Assembly (NCBI GenBank): GCA_003612395.1
Contig: RAYQ01000005.1
Coordinates: forward strand, 124,001 to 188,000
DNA length: 64,000 bases
Origin: Parablautia intestinalis
Lineage (GTDB): Bacteria > Bacillota > Clostridia > Lachnospirales > Lachnospiraceae
Direction: 5' to 3'
Shown: piece after piece, positions 43,800-51,922 of the stretch
How positions within the stretch are numbered: the stretch's first letter is position 1
How the letters are laid out: every line of letters begins with the position of its first letter
Position numbers and translations under genes: made by a program
Notes under the pieces: generated by a model
Database searches by the model: none
What the model saw: the letters and a program-made list of their open reading frames with translations, nothing else
Told to the model about the DNA's origin: nothing

Positions 43800-44864
43800 T
43801 TACATTTCTTTCACGCTCCGGCTCCACTCCCTGGCCTGCTGTCTGTATCCCTTAGCCTGCTCATACATCCCCATTTTCTCATAACAGTCCGCAAGCCTCA
43901 TAAGAGGAAAATCCCCGCCGGAATGAATATTTAAAATACTTTGGGTTTCATATGCCGCATTATAATACCAGATGGCCGCCTCCTGATATTCTTTTTGTCC
44001 AAAATAATATTCCCCCAGCTCAAAGCATACCTCGCTTACGCCTTCACTGGCTATATCCTTCATGGCATAACGGTACATCTTCAGATAATCTCCCCGTATT
44101 CTTGCCGCTTTCACCAGGACGCAGACTGCCTCTTTCATTTGCTCCGGTTCCGTATCTTCACTGTCTGCTATTTGCGTAAAATATCTTTCCGCTTTTTGAA
44201 AATTCTCTGCTGTCCCGGAAATCATCAGTTCTTTGGCATACATGTTTTTAAGCCGGCAGGACAGCGCTTTACCTTCCGCGGCAATCTGATAAAAAATTTC
44301 CAAATCCCTTCCCGCATGGCTGCCCTGCGGCAGATGGGTAATCTCTATGTCGCTGTCAAACACCACCGGGGAAAGACGCACGGTCTCATGTACCGGCTCT
44401 ATCCAGCAAAAAGTCCGAAGTCTCTTAAACAGCTTGGGCCGAAGCTCCTTATCAAAATTATACACAGTTCCAAAGGAGAGCTGATTGGCATAATACATTT
44501 GCACAATCTCCACCTCCGGCACAAGATTTTCCTTTAAGGCCCGGAACTTTTCCCGGTTGCTTTCATCCAAAACCTCATCCGCATCGGCCGAATAAATATA
44601 ATCACATGCCGCTTTTGAAAAGGCAAAATTTCTTGCCGCTGCAAAATCACGTATCCACTGAAAATCATAAATTTTATCTGTATACCTGGCTGCTATCTCT
44701 TTTGTTCTGTCCCGGGAGCCTGTATCCACAATAATAATTTCATCCGCCAAATCCCCGATACTGTCAAGACACCTTGCCAGAATCTTCTCCTCGTTCTTCA
44801 CAATCATGCATAAACTGACCGTTACCACCCTTTTATCCTCCTTGGCCTTTTTGGGCATATTCAT
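43800..44864 (-). CDS. GT2 glycosyltransferase with C-terminal TPR-like helices
   Basis: About 354 residues. The catalytic GT2 domain shows VTVSLCMIVKNEEKILARCLDSI, EIIIVDTGSRDRT and the metal-binding DADEV (YSADADEVLD). After roughly residue 220 come helical pairs resembling TPR units (KAERYFTQIADSE; GEYYFGQKEYQEAAIWYYNAAYE; LADCYEKMGMYEQAKGYRQQA). This architecture occurs in SunS-like and related protein glycosyltransferases of Firmicutes. Acceptor unknown. The start is uncertain, with ATG 44858, 44864 or 44882 possible and no strong site. Confidence 0.82.
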   Translation of the reverse strand: MNMPKKAKEDKRVVTVSLCMIVKNEEKILARCLDSIGDLADEIIIVDTGSRDRTKEIAARYTDKIYDFQWIRDFAAARNFAFSKAACDYIYSADADEVLDESNREKFRALKENLVPEVEIVQMYYANQLSFGTVYNFDKELRPKLFKRLRTFCWIEPVHETVRLSPVVFDSDIEITHLPQGSHAGRDLEIFYQIAAEGKALSCRLKNMYAKELMISGTAENFQKAERYFTQIADSEDTEPEQMKEAVCVLVKAARIRGDYLKMYRYAMKDIASEGVSEVCFELGEYYFGQKEYQEAAIWYYNAAYETQSILNIHSGGDFPLMRLADCYEKMGMYEQAKGYRQQAREWSRSVKEM

Positions 44865-45015
44865 TGACAACAAAACCCTCATACGATATAGTGTTTCTAA
44901 ATGCAAAATTTTACGCATTTTTATTTACGCAGTCTTTAAGAATTTTTGTTCTTCTCATACGTACACATGCGCTCATTATAACATAAGACATATTTAAGGA
45001 ACAGGAGCAATTACC

Positions 45016-46863
45016 ATGAAAACCATGTCTAAGACCAGACTTTCCCTGAAAGCCGCCCAGAGCTTTTTTACCACATGGGCTCTCATGAAGGCAAGCCGCA
45101 TGGAGCCGGGCAATATTTTAACCCTTGCTTATTTTCTCTTTAGTTTTTTCTTCTATTGCCATGCAGACGACCATATACAAAAGTCTGCTCTTTTAAAAAG
45201 CCGCAAAACAACCACAACAGCAGTGGTTCTTTCCGTTATATATACTGTTTTTTATATGGCGGTGGACTATCCCCGGTATATAGAAGCGCTTACCAGCCCC
45301 TTATTTCGGACGGGGATTATCTGTTTCACCTTCCTGGGCTTTCTGTTTCTTTTTTATCACATACTTCTTTTTCTGTTTTCCTATACGGGAGACAGAGTTT
45401 GCCTTCGCGGTGTACTTTTTACAGAACCTTATGCCCCTGACCGGCCGATCCCCACTGTAAAGTGCCGTTTTTCATGGCTTTCCAAAATCTTAACTTTTTT
45501 GCGCTCATTTTACATAAAGCATACCGCCCTTTGTGCTTTCTTTCTTTGCTTTATTTTCTGGTTTCCTTATTTTTTATATCAATATCCGGGGGTTATGACC
45601 CCTGACAGTATCAATCAGTTTGAGCAGGTGCTGGGAGTTATCCCTTACAGCAATCACCACCCCTGGATGCATACCCTTTTAATCAAGCTTCTCTACACCA
45701 TTGGTTACAAACTCACAGGCAGTATGCTCATTGCTCTTTCCTGTTACACCTTTTTCCAGATGTGTGTTCTTGCGCTGAGTGTAAGTTATTTCGTAAGCAC
45801 TATAAAGAAATACTGTCTCCGCTCCCGCATTTGCCTTTTCGCAACGCTATTTTACGCGCTGGTTCCCTATCATGCTGTTTTCTCCGTTACGATGTGGAAG
45901 GATGTGCTCTTTGCCGCTGCTATCTTAAGCTTTGGCTGTTCCTCCTTATGTCTGATAAAAAAAGCAAATATCCTCCACTTGTGTATTTTTGCCCTTTCCG
46001 GGCTTGCAATGTGCCTGCTGCGCTCTAACGGCTGGTATGCATTCATACTCTGCTTTCCCTTTTTACTTCTTTATTTCAGAAAAAAAGCACGGGTTATGTT
46101 TCCTGTCATTCTGGGAATTTTTCTATGCGCCGTTTTTATAAAATATCCGGTTATGAATGCATTTCACGTTACCCAGCCGGACTTAATTGAGTCTCTTGCC
46201 ATTCCAACCCAGCAGATCACGGCTGTTATCTGTAATGACCGCGCCCTTACGGACGAAGAAAGAGACTTCATTGAAAATGTGGTGGACCTGACCTATATTA
46301 AGAAGCTCTACGATCCTTCTTATGCCGACAATATCAAAGAACTGGTCCGGGCAGGGGATCAGGATTATCTGGCAGAGCATAAATGGGAATTTTTCAGGCT
46401 TTGGGCAAAGCTTGGTCTTAAGTACCCGTCAGATTACATGACAGCTTATATTCATCAGACCTATGGCTATTGGTACCCTGATTCCTTTTATCCTGTAGCT
46501 GACGTTGAAGGTGTAAGCGCCACCTCTCTGGGCGTGTCCCACACGCCGTTAATTGGCGGCCCTCTGGTTATTAAGTCAAAGGAAATTGCCATTAAGCTCG
46601 GCGGCATGCTTCCTCTGTACGGCCCTCTGTGGAGCATGGGGGTCATCTGCTGGGCGCTTATTTTCTGTATCGGCAACGCCTTCGTCAGATCGGAAACCCA
46701 AAAGCTGATTCTTTATCTGCCGAGTGTTGCCATTTTGTTAACCGTACTGATTGCAACTCCGGTTGCCGCTGAATTCCGCTATGTATATTTTATGGTTTTT
46801 TCCCTTCCGTTCTATATCATCACTTCCATGCTTATGCTCCACCACAATACGGAAGAAAAATAG
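45016..46863 (+). CDS. Multi-pass membrane protein, DUF6020-like
   Basis: A 615-residue protein with about 13 hydrophobic segments. A conserved-looking extracytoplasmic stretch, YPGVMTPDSINQFEQVLG and SNHHPWMHTLLIK, after the third or fourth segment resembles the acidic and His motifs of lipid-dependent GT-C transferases. The second half holds a soluble loop (residues about 390-480) and PVAAEFRYVYFMVFSLPFY. I take it to belong to the DUF6020 group, for which no function is established to my knowledge. Divergent from the GT2 gene, with AGGAG before the ATG. A role in cell-surface glycan assembly is inference. Confidence 0.7.
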   Translation: MKTMSKTRLSLKAAQSFFTTWALMKASRMEPGNILTLAYFLFSFFFYCHADDHIQKSALLKSRKTTTTAVVLSVIYTVFYMAVDYPRYIEALTSPLFRTGIICFTFLGFLFLFYHILLFLFSYTGDRVCLRGVLFTEPYAPDRPIPTVKCRFSWLSKILTFLRSFYIKHTALCAFFLCFIFWFPYFLYQYPGVMTPDSINQFEQVLGVIPYSNHHPWMHTLLIKLLYTIGYKLTGSMLIALSCYTFFQMCVLALSVSYFVSTIKKYCLRSRICLFATLFYALVPYHAVFSVTMWKDVLFAAAILSFGCSSLCLIKKANILHLCIFALSGLAMCLLRSNGWYAFILCFPFLLLYFRKKARVMFPVILGIFLCAVFIKYPVMNAFHVTQPDLIESLAIPTQQITAVICNDRALTDEERDFIENVVDLTYIKKLYDPSYADNIKELVRAGDQDYLAEHKWEFFRLWAKLGLKYPSDYMTAYIHQTYGYWYPDSFYPVADVEGVSATSLGVSHTPLIGGPLVIKSKEIAIKLGGMLPLYGPLWSMGVICWALIFCIGNAFVRSETQKLILYLPSVAILLTVLIATPVAAEFRYVYFMVFSLPFYIITSMLMLHHNTEEK

Positions 46864-46923
46864 CGATTTCCGGTTAAAGTCAGAATTGCGGACTGCATTA
46901 GAAACTCAAATTGGTCCAAAAAC

Positions 46924-46946
46924 GGGCTGGCCTTTCTGGCCAGCCC
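46924..46946 (-). terminator. Terminator of the amino-acid ABC operon
   Basis: GGGCTGGCC and GGCCAGCCC with a five-base loop, followed on the minus strand by CGTTTTTGG. It separates the convergent DUF6020-like gene. Confidence 0.88.
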
Positions 46947-46982
46947 AAAATATGTTCAGATTTACCGGTATCCTGCCTGCGC

Positions 46983-47705
46983 TTACAGAACCTTAGACAG
47001 GAAATCCTGTAACCGCTCACATTGGGGATGATTAAAAAATTCGGCAGGTGTATTTTCTTCCATAATATTCCCTTCATCCATAAACAGCACTTTTGTTCCC
47101 ACTTCCCGTGCAAATCCCATCTCATGGGTTACTACCACCATTGTCATGCCTGATTCCGCGAGCTCTTTCATAACATCTAAAACCTCGCCTACCATCTCCG
47201 GGTCAAGGGCCGATGTGGGCTCGTCAAAAAGCATTACCCTTGGGTTCATGGCAAGAGATCTCACAATGGCAATCCTCTGCTTTTGCCCGCCGGAGAGCTG
47301 ACTGGGATAAGCATCCGCCTTTTCCTTAAGTCCCACTCTGGCAAGAAGCTTTAATGCATTTTCCCTGGCTTCTTCCTTTCCCATAAGCTTAAGCTTCACA
47401 GGAGCTAATGTAATGTTATCCATGATGGAAAGATTATTAAACAAATTAAAATTCTGAAACACCATCCCCATGTGTTCCCTGATTTTATCAATGTTTACCT
47501 TAGAATCTGTAATGAGTTGTCCGTCAAACCAGATCTCGCCGCTGGTAGGCGTCTCTAAAAGGTTCAGGCAGCGCAAAAAGGTGCTCTTACCGGAACCGGA
47601 GGGTCCCACTACCACAATTTTTTCTCCCTGATGCACATGATAATTGACCCCGCGCAGTACATGATTTCCCTCAAATTCTTTGTGCAAATCCTTAACGATT
47701 ATCAC
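46983..47705 (-). CDS. Polar amino-acid ABC transporter ATP-binding protein
   Basis: The 240-residue ATPase has Walker [16 protein letters not shown], signature [15 protein letters not shown], Walker [15 protein letters not shown] and [12 protein letters not shown], all typical of GlnQ/HisP-type importers. It starts at GTG 47705 and overlaps the permease gene by 14 bases. It energises uptake with the permease and binding protein upstream. Confidence 0.95.
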   Translation of the reverse strand: MIIVKDLHKEFEGNHVLRGVNYHVHQGEKIVVVGPSGSGKSTFLRCLNLLETPTSGEIWFDGQLITDSKVNIDKIREHMGMVFQNFNLFNNLSIMDNITLAPVKLKLMGKEEARENALKLLARVGLKEKADAYPSQLSGGQKQRIAIVRSLAMNPRVMLFDEPTSALDPEMVGEVLDVMKELAESGMTMVVVTHEMGFAREVGTKVLFMDEGNIMEENTPAEFFNHPQCERLQDFLSKVL

Positions 47706-48393
47706 TTTTACGCAGCCTCCTCTCCAGCATATCCAGCAGAACCGTCAATATTTTGATAATGACAAAATAAATGACCGCAGCTCCAATCAGCGGCATAAAG
47801 GGCTCATAGGTTCTTGATGAAATCTGATTTGCCATTCTTGTCAGATCCGTAAGACTCACATAACCCACAATAGCTGTCTCCTTAAGGAGAACAATGAACT
47901 CATTTCCAATAGGCGGAAGCACATTTTTAATGGCCTGGGGAATGATGATATAAATCATGGTTTGTGCCTTGGAAAGCCCAAGGGAACGGCCCGCCTCTGT
48001 CTGCCCCTTATCCACTGCCAGAATACCGGCGCGCACAATTTCCGCCACATAGGCGCCGCTGTTAATTCCGAATGACAGCACGGCAACCAGTGTGCCGTTC
48101 TTGCAACTTTTCATAATAATAAACCACATGATAAGCAGCTGCAATACAGAAGGGGTTCCTCTGATCACATCTATGTAAATATTGGCAATTACCGCCCAAA
48201 TCGTCTTTTTCCCGTTTCTGCGGGCAGAAAGCTTCATAAGGGCTGTCACTGTACCAATCAAAAGGCCTAAAACCGCTGCAAAAAATGCAATCTCCAGCGT
48301 AACGCCAAGCCCTTCCAAATAAAGTTTCCACCTGTCAGATTCGACAAATGCCATTTCAAACTTTTCAGCCGTTTTTTCAAACCATGCCTGCAT
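47692..48393 (-). CDS. Polar amino-acid ABC transporter permease
   Basis: A 233-residue permease of the HisM/GlnP type with the segment [20 protein letters not shown], the [16 protein letters not shown] motif and the EAA loop [35 protein letters not shown]. It forms the membrane channel, probably as a homodimer. A terminator-like hairpin between it and the binding-protein gene would lower its expression relative to the receptor. Confidence 0.94.
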   Translation of the reverse strand: MQAWFEKTAEKFEMAFVESDRWKLYLEGLGVTLEIAFFAAVLGLLIGTVTALMKLSARRNGKKTIWAVIANIYIDVIRGTPSVLQLLIMWFIIMKSCKNGTLVAVLSFGINSGAYVAEIVRAGILAVDKGQTEAGRSLGLSKAQTMIYIIIPQAIKNVLPPIGNEFIVLLKETAIVGYVSLTDLTRMANQISSRTYEPFMPLIGAAVIYFVIIKILTVLLDMLERRLRKSDNR

Positions 48394-48421
48394 ATCATAA
48401 GTTCCTTTCCTTTTCTAAAAA

Positions 48422-48453
48422 GAGGATAGCATCAAGCGGTGCTATCCTCTTTT
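48422..48453 (-). terminator. Attenuating terminator inside the ABC operon
   Basis: GAGGATAGCA and TGCTATCCTC, eight-base loop, followed on the minus strand by TTTTT. Position after the binding-protein gene suggests partial termination that leaves more receptor than permease mRNA. Confidence 0.85.
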
Positions 48454-48501
48454 ATGTTCGGACCCGCATATAAGGGCGGGACTGCACTTAGTGGAATATC
48501 C

Positions 48502-49449
48502 CTAGTTTTCAATATAAGTCTCAACTAATTTATCAAAGGTTCCATCCGCCTTGATTTCAGCTAATGCCGCATTTACCTGCTCCGCTAAAGCCGCATCTCC
48601 CTTAGGCATTGCAATGGCATACTCTTCCGGCTCAAAACCAAATTCCGCTCCGTCAACCGCCGCAAGCTGTCCTTCGAATTTGCTGGCAAACACAAGGGCG
48701 GGATTCTTGTCAATGATAACGCAGTCAACCTTTCCGTTGATTAAATCGTTCACCGCATCCATTCCCTTGTTGTACTGAGAAACTTTGGAATCCGCAATGT
48801 CATCAGAAGCAATGAAATCTCCTGTTGTGCCCAGCTGTACGCCGATTGCCTTTCCTTCCAGGTCTGCTGCTGTAGCAATCTCAGATCCTTCAGGAAGGAT
48901 CACATACTGAACTGCTTCATAATAGGCCTCTGAGAAATCAACGGACTTTTGTCTTTCCTCCGTAACTGTCATACCGGCAATGGAAACATCAACCTTGCTT
49001 CCGATAGAAGCCACAAGAGAATCAAACTCCATGTTCTCTACCTGAACCTCTACGCCCAGCTTCTCGCCAATTGCCTTAATAAGGGCAATATCAAATCCGT
49101 CCGGTTCACCATCATCGCCTACATACTCAAAAGGCGGGAACTCCGCATTTGTTCCTACGGTAAGAACACCGTCTGACAGCGCCTCTGACTGCGCATCAGC
49201 TTCACCTTCCGCATCATCTGTTTCTGCGTCAGCTGTTTTAGCGTCAGTCTCTGCCCCGTCTTCTCCGGCATCCGCATTGATATCAGCTTCCGGTTCAGAC
49301 TCCGTATCTGACACCCCGGCTCCTTCGTTTTCTGTACTCTCAGCCTCAGATGCATCTGATGCTGTTTCTGAAGCGTTACCGCCTCCGCAGGCTGTAAGAA
49401 GACTCATTGTCATCACACCAGCCAGTAAAAGTGCAATAAATTTTTTCAT
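48502..49449 (-). CDS. Polar amino-acid ABC transporter substrate-binding lipoprotein
   Basis: About 315 residues: signal peptide MKKFIALLLAGVMTMSLLTAC with a lipobox, an acidic linker of some 70 residues made almost wholly of Ala, Asp, Glu, Ser and Thr (for example AETDDAEGEADAQSEAL), and a family 3 binding domain (VLTVGTNAEFPPFEYV, FDIALIKAIGEKLGV, GKAIGVQLGTTGDF). It captures a polar amino acid outside the membrane; a palindrome like an arginine-repressor box in the promoter hints at arginine or a related substrate. ATG 49449 follows GAGGAG supplied by the leader element. Confidence 0.93.
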   Translation of the reverse strand: MKKFIALLLAGVMTMSLLTACGGGNASETASDASEAESTENEGAGVSDTESEPEADINADAGEDGAETDAKTADAETDDAEGEADAQSEALSDGVLTVGTNAEFPPFEYVGDDGEPDGFDIALIKAIGEKLGVEVQVENMEFDSLVASIGSKVDVSIAGMTVTEERQKSVDFSEAYYEAVQYVILPEGSEIATAADLEGKAIGVQLGTTGDFIASDDIADSKVSQYNKGMDAVNDLINGKVDCVIIDKNPALVFASKFEGQLAAVDGAEFGFEPEEYAIAMPKGDAALAEQVNAALAEIKADGTFDKLVETYIEN

Positions 49450-49452
49450 AAT

Positions 49453-49518
49453 TCTCCTCATTTCTGCGCTGCTTTTTTCATTAAGAGAGTTTGCGGATGC
49501 AGCGCAGACACAAACTCT
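49453..49518 (-). promoter_or_regulatory. Leader repeat element, family 2, copy E
   Basis: On the minus strand: GAGTTTGTG, TCTGCGCTGC, CGCAAACTC, a short AT stretch, GCAGCGCAGA, then ATGAGGAG. Stem 1 (GAGTTTGTG with CGCAAACTC) and stem 2 (perfect 10 bp, TCTGCGCTGC with GCAGCGCAGA) cross each other, so they form a pseudoknot or exclude one another. Stem 2 ends a few bases before the ribosome-binding site. Confidence 0.75.
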
Positions 49519-49560
49519 TTAGAGTGAATACTTTTCTTTCACTCTTACTACTTCATTTTA

Positions 49561-49574
49561 TGCATAATTATGCA
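49561..49574. promoter_or_regulatory. Candidate ArgR-like operator
   Basis: TGCATAATTATGCA is a perfect 14-base dyad lying about 14-27 bases after the predicted start of transcription of the binding-protein gene. It resembles ARG-box half-sites (TGAATAATTATTCA-like). Confidence 0.45.
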
Positions 49575-49594
49575 CTATTTTTATAAACACTACG

Positions 49595-49623
49595 AGTCTA
49601 ACACTTTCATAATTTAAAATCAA
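49595..49623 (-). promoter_or_regulatory. Sigma-A promoter of the amino-acid ABC operon
   Basis: TTGATT (49618-49623) and TAGACT (49595-49600) on the minus strand with 17 bases between. Confidence 0.6.
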
Positions 49624-49713
49624 GTCCTTTATTATTTTTTATACCTTATAAGTAATGGTATGTTCTCACAGACTTTTGCAGCAAATGCAAAGTCCCGGGC
49701 CGGTCAGCTGCCA

Positions 49714-51621
49714 TTACAAGACAATAATCATCTCCTTACTGATATAAGCAGTCGCATTCTTTGAATCTTTATAAATAACAAGAGCCTCGTCCTCCCGCCC
49801 CAGCCCAAAAAGACCGGGTTTAATACAGTAACGGTTTGTATATGCCTTTTCCACCATGGCTTCCGTAATTTTGATAGTGTATGCATCTTCCAAAAGCCTG
49901 ACAAGACAGCGCCCCAGATAAATCATCCTGCCTTCCCCGTCATCATTATAAACCTTCACGCTGTTTCTCAGGTAAAGCAGCCACAGCAAAATTCCAATAA
50001 TAAGTATCAGCACGCCTGCTGTCACTGTAATTATTCTGACCACTGGATTGGCAAAAATACTGTCTTTTCTTTCTGTCTGCCCTGTTTTATACCGGATTTC
50101 TTCCATGGCCTGCCTTTTCGGAAGCTCTGCCTTTTTCGTTTCCTTCATTATTTTTGGAAAAGGCGTTATGGAAGGGGAAGGATTGCTATCTGCCTTTTGT
50201 TCCTGCGCCTTTGTGTTTCTTCCCACCGGTGTTGCCCTAATCTTTTCCGGAACTGCCGATTCATTTCCACTCTTTTTGTTCCCGCTATCTTCCTCCTGCT
50301 GCTTATTTTCATGATTTATCTCTGGCATGGTTTGCCCGTTTCCGGAAGGTGCAGGATCCGGATTATTGTCCGGCGTGTTGTCAGGATCCGGATCATGCCC
50401 GGAATCTTCAGATATCGCAGGGCTTTGGGCGGGAGCAGGTCTTTCCGAAGCTTTGGGGTGTTCAGAAGGCGCAGCGCCTGCTGACGCGGACGGCTGCGGA
50501 TCTGCTTTCCAAATATTGTCCACCAGAATTTTGCTGGTCAGTCCGCTCTCGTCCACATCCTTATTTTTCAGCCGCAGGGTGACAGAATAATTGCCGTTTT
50601 TTTCCACCTGAATTTTATCACCGCTGCCTGCCTGATTTCCATTTTCATCCCGCCAGATATAAGGATTATCGTAAGGCTCTAACTTTCCACCTGTCAAATC
50701 CTCCAGTTTCACGCTTAAAGTTACCTTTTCCGCCGTATCCTGGTTTTCATTGGTCACAGTAAGCCGCCCGCAGGGCACATCTTCCCTAAGTCCGCAGGCA
50801 AGACCATAACCGTCAGCATCTTTACCGCATTCCGGTTCGTAGTACTCTGTTGCATTCTCCTCATAGCCGCAGTCAGGCTCATAGCGCTCAATCTCGTCCT
50901 GTTCTTTACCGCAGCCGGTTTTATAACCCTCTACCGTTTCTTCATTCTTTCCACAAATTACCGTCTGGTAATCATGCATTGTAGGCGCCATAAAACCACA
51001 CTGCTGGCAGTACCTGATAATTGTGTTTTCCGTCCCGATATCACAGCTGTCATGGGTTCCGATTCCCTCTGCCCTCACAAATGCCGTATCCCCGTGGCCG
51101 GAAAAACATCTGCCCGTCTCCGTGCTAAGAACATTAACCGTCATGTAACTGACGGTGCATTCCCTTTCCTCATAGCAGCTGTCCTGGTGCTCATGCTTTA
51201 TCGGTACGCTAAAGCATCCGCCGCCGTCTGCTGCATTTCCCTGATGCTCGTGAGGAATTTCCTTCCCGTAGCAGCCTCCCCCTGTCTGCTCACTTCCCTG
51301 ATGGGTATGACGGACAGGTTTCGTATAGCAGCCGCCTCCGGTCTGCGCACTTCCCTGGTGTACATGCTCTATCGGATTCTGATAGCATCCCCCAAAAGTA
51401 TCAGGACTCCCTATATGCCTGTGATAAATATCCGTAATGACCACCTTAGGCGCCTGGTTTGTCCTAAAGGCCGCCGCATTTTCTTTACGTTCCTCTGCCT
51501 TTTCCTGCTTTTCCGTTCCGTATACCGGTATCGACATCCCGGAGATGAGACACAAAACCGCCAAAAAAGGAATTGCCCTTTTTATAATTTTTTCTATTTT
51601 TTTCTTAATTTTATTTTTCAT
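49714..51621 (-). CDS. Secreted, membrane-anchored His/Cys-repeat protein
   Basis: I do not recognise a family for this 635-residue protein. A signal peptide (FLAVLCLISGMSIPVYG) is followed by 19-residue repeats from about residue 67 to 155, each of the form HxHQGSxQTGGGCYxKPIx, four full copies and a partial one. A second cysteine region (about 205-290) repeats a roughly 16-residue CGxxxxxxxxYEPxCG pattern. A Ser/Pro-rich linker (about 375-510), one membrane helix (about 530-552) and an 80-residue C-terminal cytoplasmic tail complete it. The repeats suggest metal binding or disulfide cross-linking at the surface. Its leader is element copy F. It lies upstream of the amino-acid ABC genes on the same strand. 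Confidence 0.7.
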   Translation of the reverse strand: MKNKIKKKIEKIIKRAIPFLAVLCLISGMSIPVYGTEKQEKAEERKENAAAFRTNQAPKVVITDIYHRHIGSPDTFGGCYQNPIEHVHQGSAQTGGGCYTKPVRHTHQGSEQTGGGCYGKEIPHEHQGNAADGGGCFSVPIKHEHQDSCYEERECTVSYMTVNVLSTETGRCFSGHGDTAFVRAEGIGTHDSCDIGTENTIIRYCQQCGFMAPTMHDYQTVICGKNEETVEGYKTGCGKEQDEIERYEPDCGYEENATEYYEPECGKDADGYGLACGLREDVPCGRLTVTNENQDTAEKVTLSVKLEDLTGGKLEPYDNPYIWRDENGNQAGSGDKIQVEKNGNYSVTLRLKNKDVDESGLTSKILVDNIWKADPQPSASAGAAPSEHPKASERPAPAQSPAISEDSGHDPDPDNTPDNNPDPAPSGNGQTMPEINHENKQQEEDSGNKKSGNESAVPEKIRATPVGRNTKAQEQKADSNPSPSITPFPKIMKETKKAELPKRQAMEEIRYKTGQTERKDSIFANPVVRIITVTAGVLILIIGILLWLLYLRNSVKVYNDDGEGRMIYLGRCLVRLLEDAYTIKITEAMVEKAYTNRYCIKPGLFGLGREDEALVIYKDSKNATAYISKEMIIVL

Positions 51622-51627
51622 ATTTTA

Positions 51628-51705
51628 CCCCATTTCTGCGCTGCTCTATTGCGCAAAGCCATATATGGCTTACAAGCCTGTGGATGCAGCGCAGACACAA
51701 ACTTG
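51628..51705 (-). promoter_or_regulatory. Leader repeat element, family 2, copy F
   Basis: On the minus strand: CAAGTTTGTG, TCTGCGCTGC, CACAGGCTTG, AGCCATATATGGCT, GCAGCGCAGAAATGGGG. Stem 1 is 10 bp with two G-U pairs, its bases differing from copy E yet still pairing; stem 2 is identical to copy E. Confidence 0.75.
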
Positions 51706-51784
51706 CAGAGGAAAGATTTGAAAATCTTTCCCTCTTCCCTCCATGCCGGAGCGTTTTCGCCCTGCATCATAAGTCAACTTATAG

Positions 51785-51820
51785 CAAAAAAACCTGTCCA
51801 TGGAAATTCCACAGACAGGT
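51785..51820 (-). terminator. Terminator of the acyltransferase gene
   Basis: ACCTGTC pairs with GACAGGT, with an inner TGGAA/TTCCA stem; on the minus strand TTTTTT follows. It is about 100 bases after the acyltransferase stop. Confidence 0.8.
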
Positions 51821-51922
51821 CACCTGTTCACAATTCATTCTTTCTTCAATTGGATTTTCTAAGCGGTAAGTGCATTAAATATACCACACCCCTTTATGCC
51901 TTGTCAAATAATTTATAACCGT

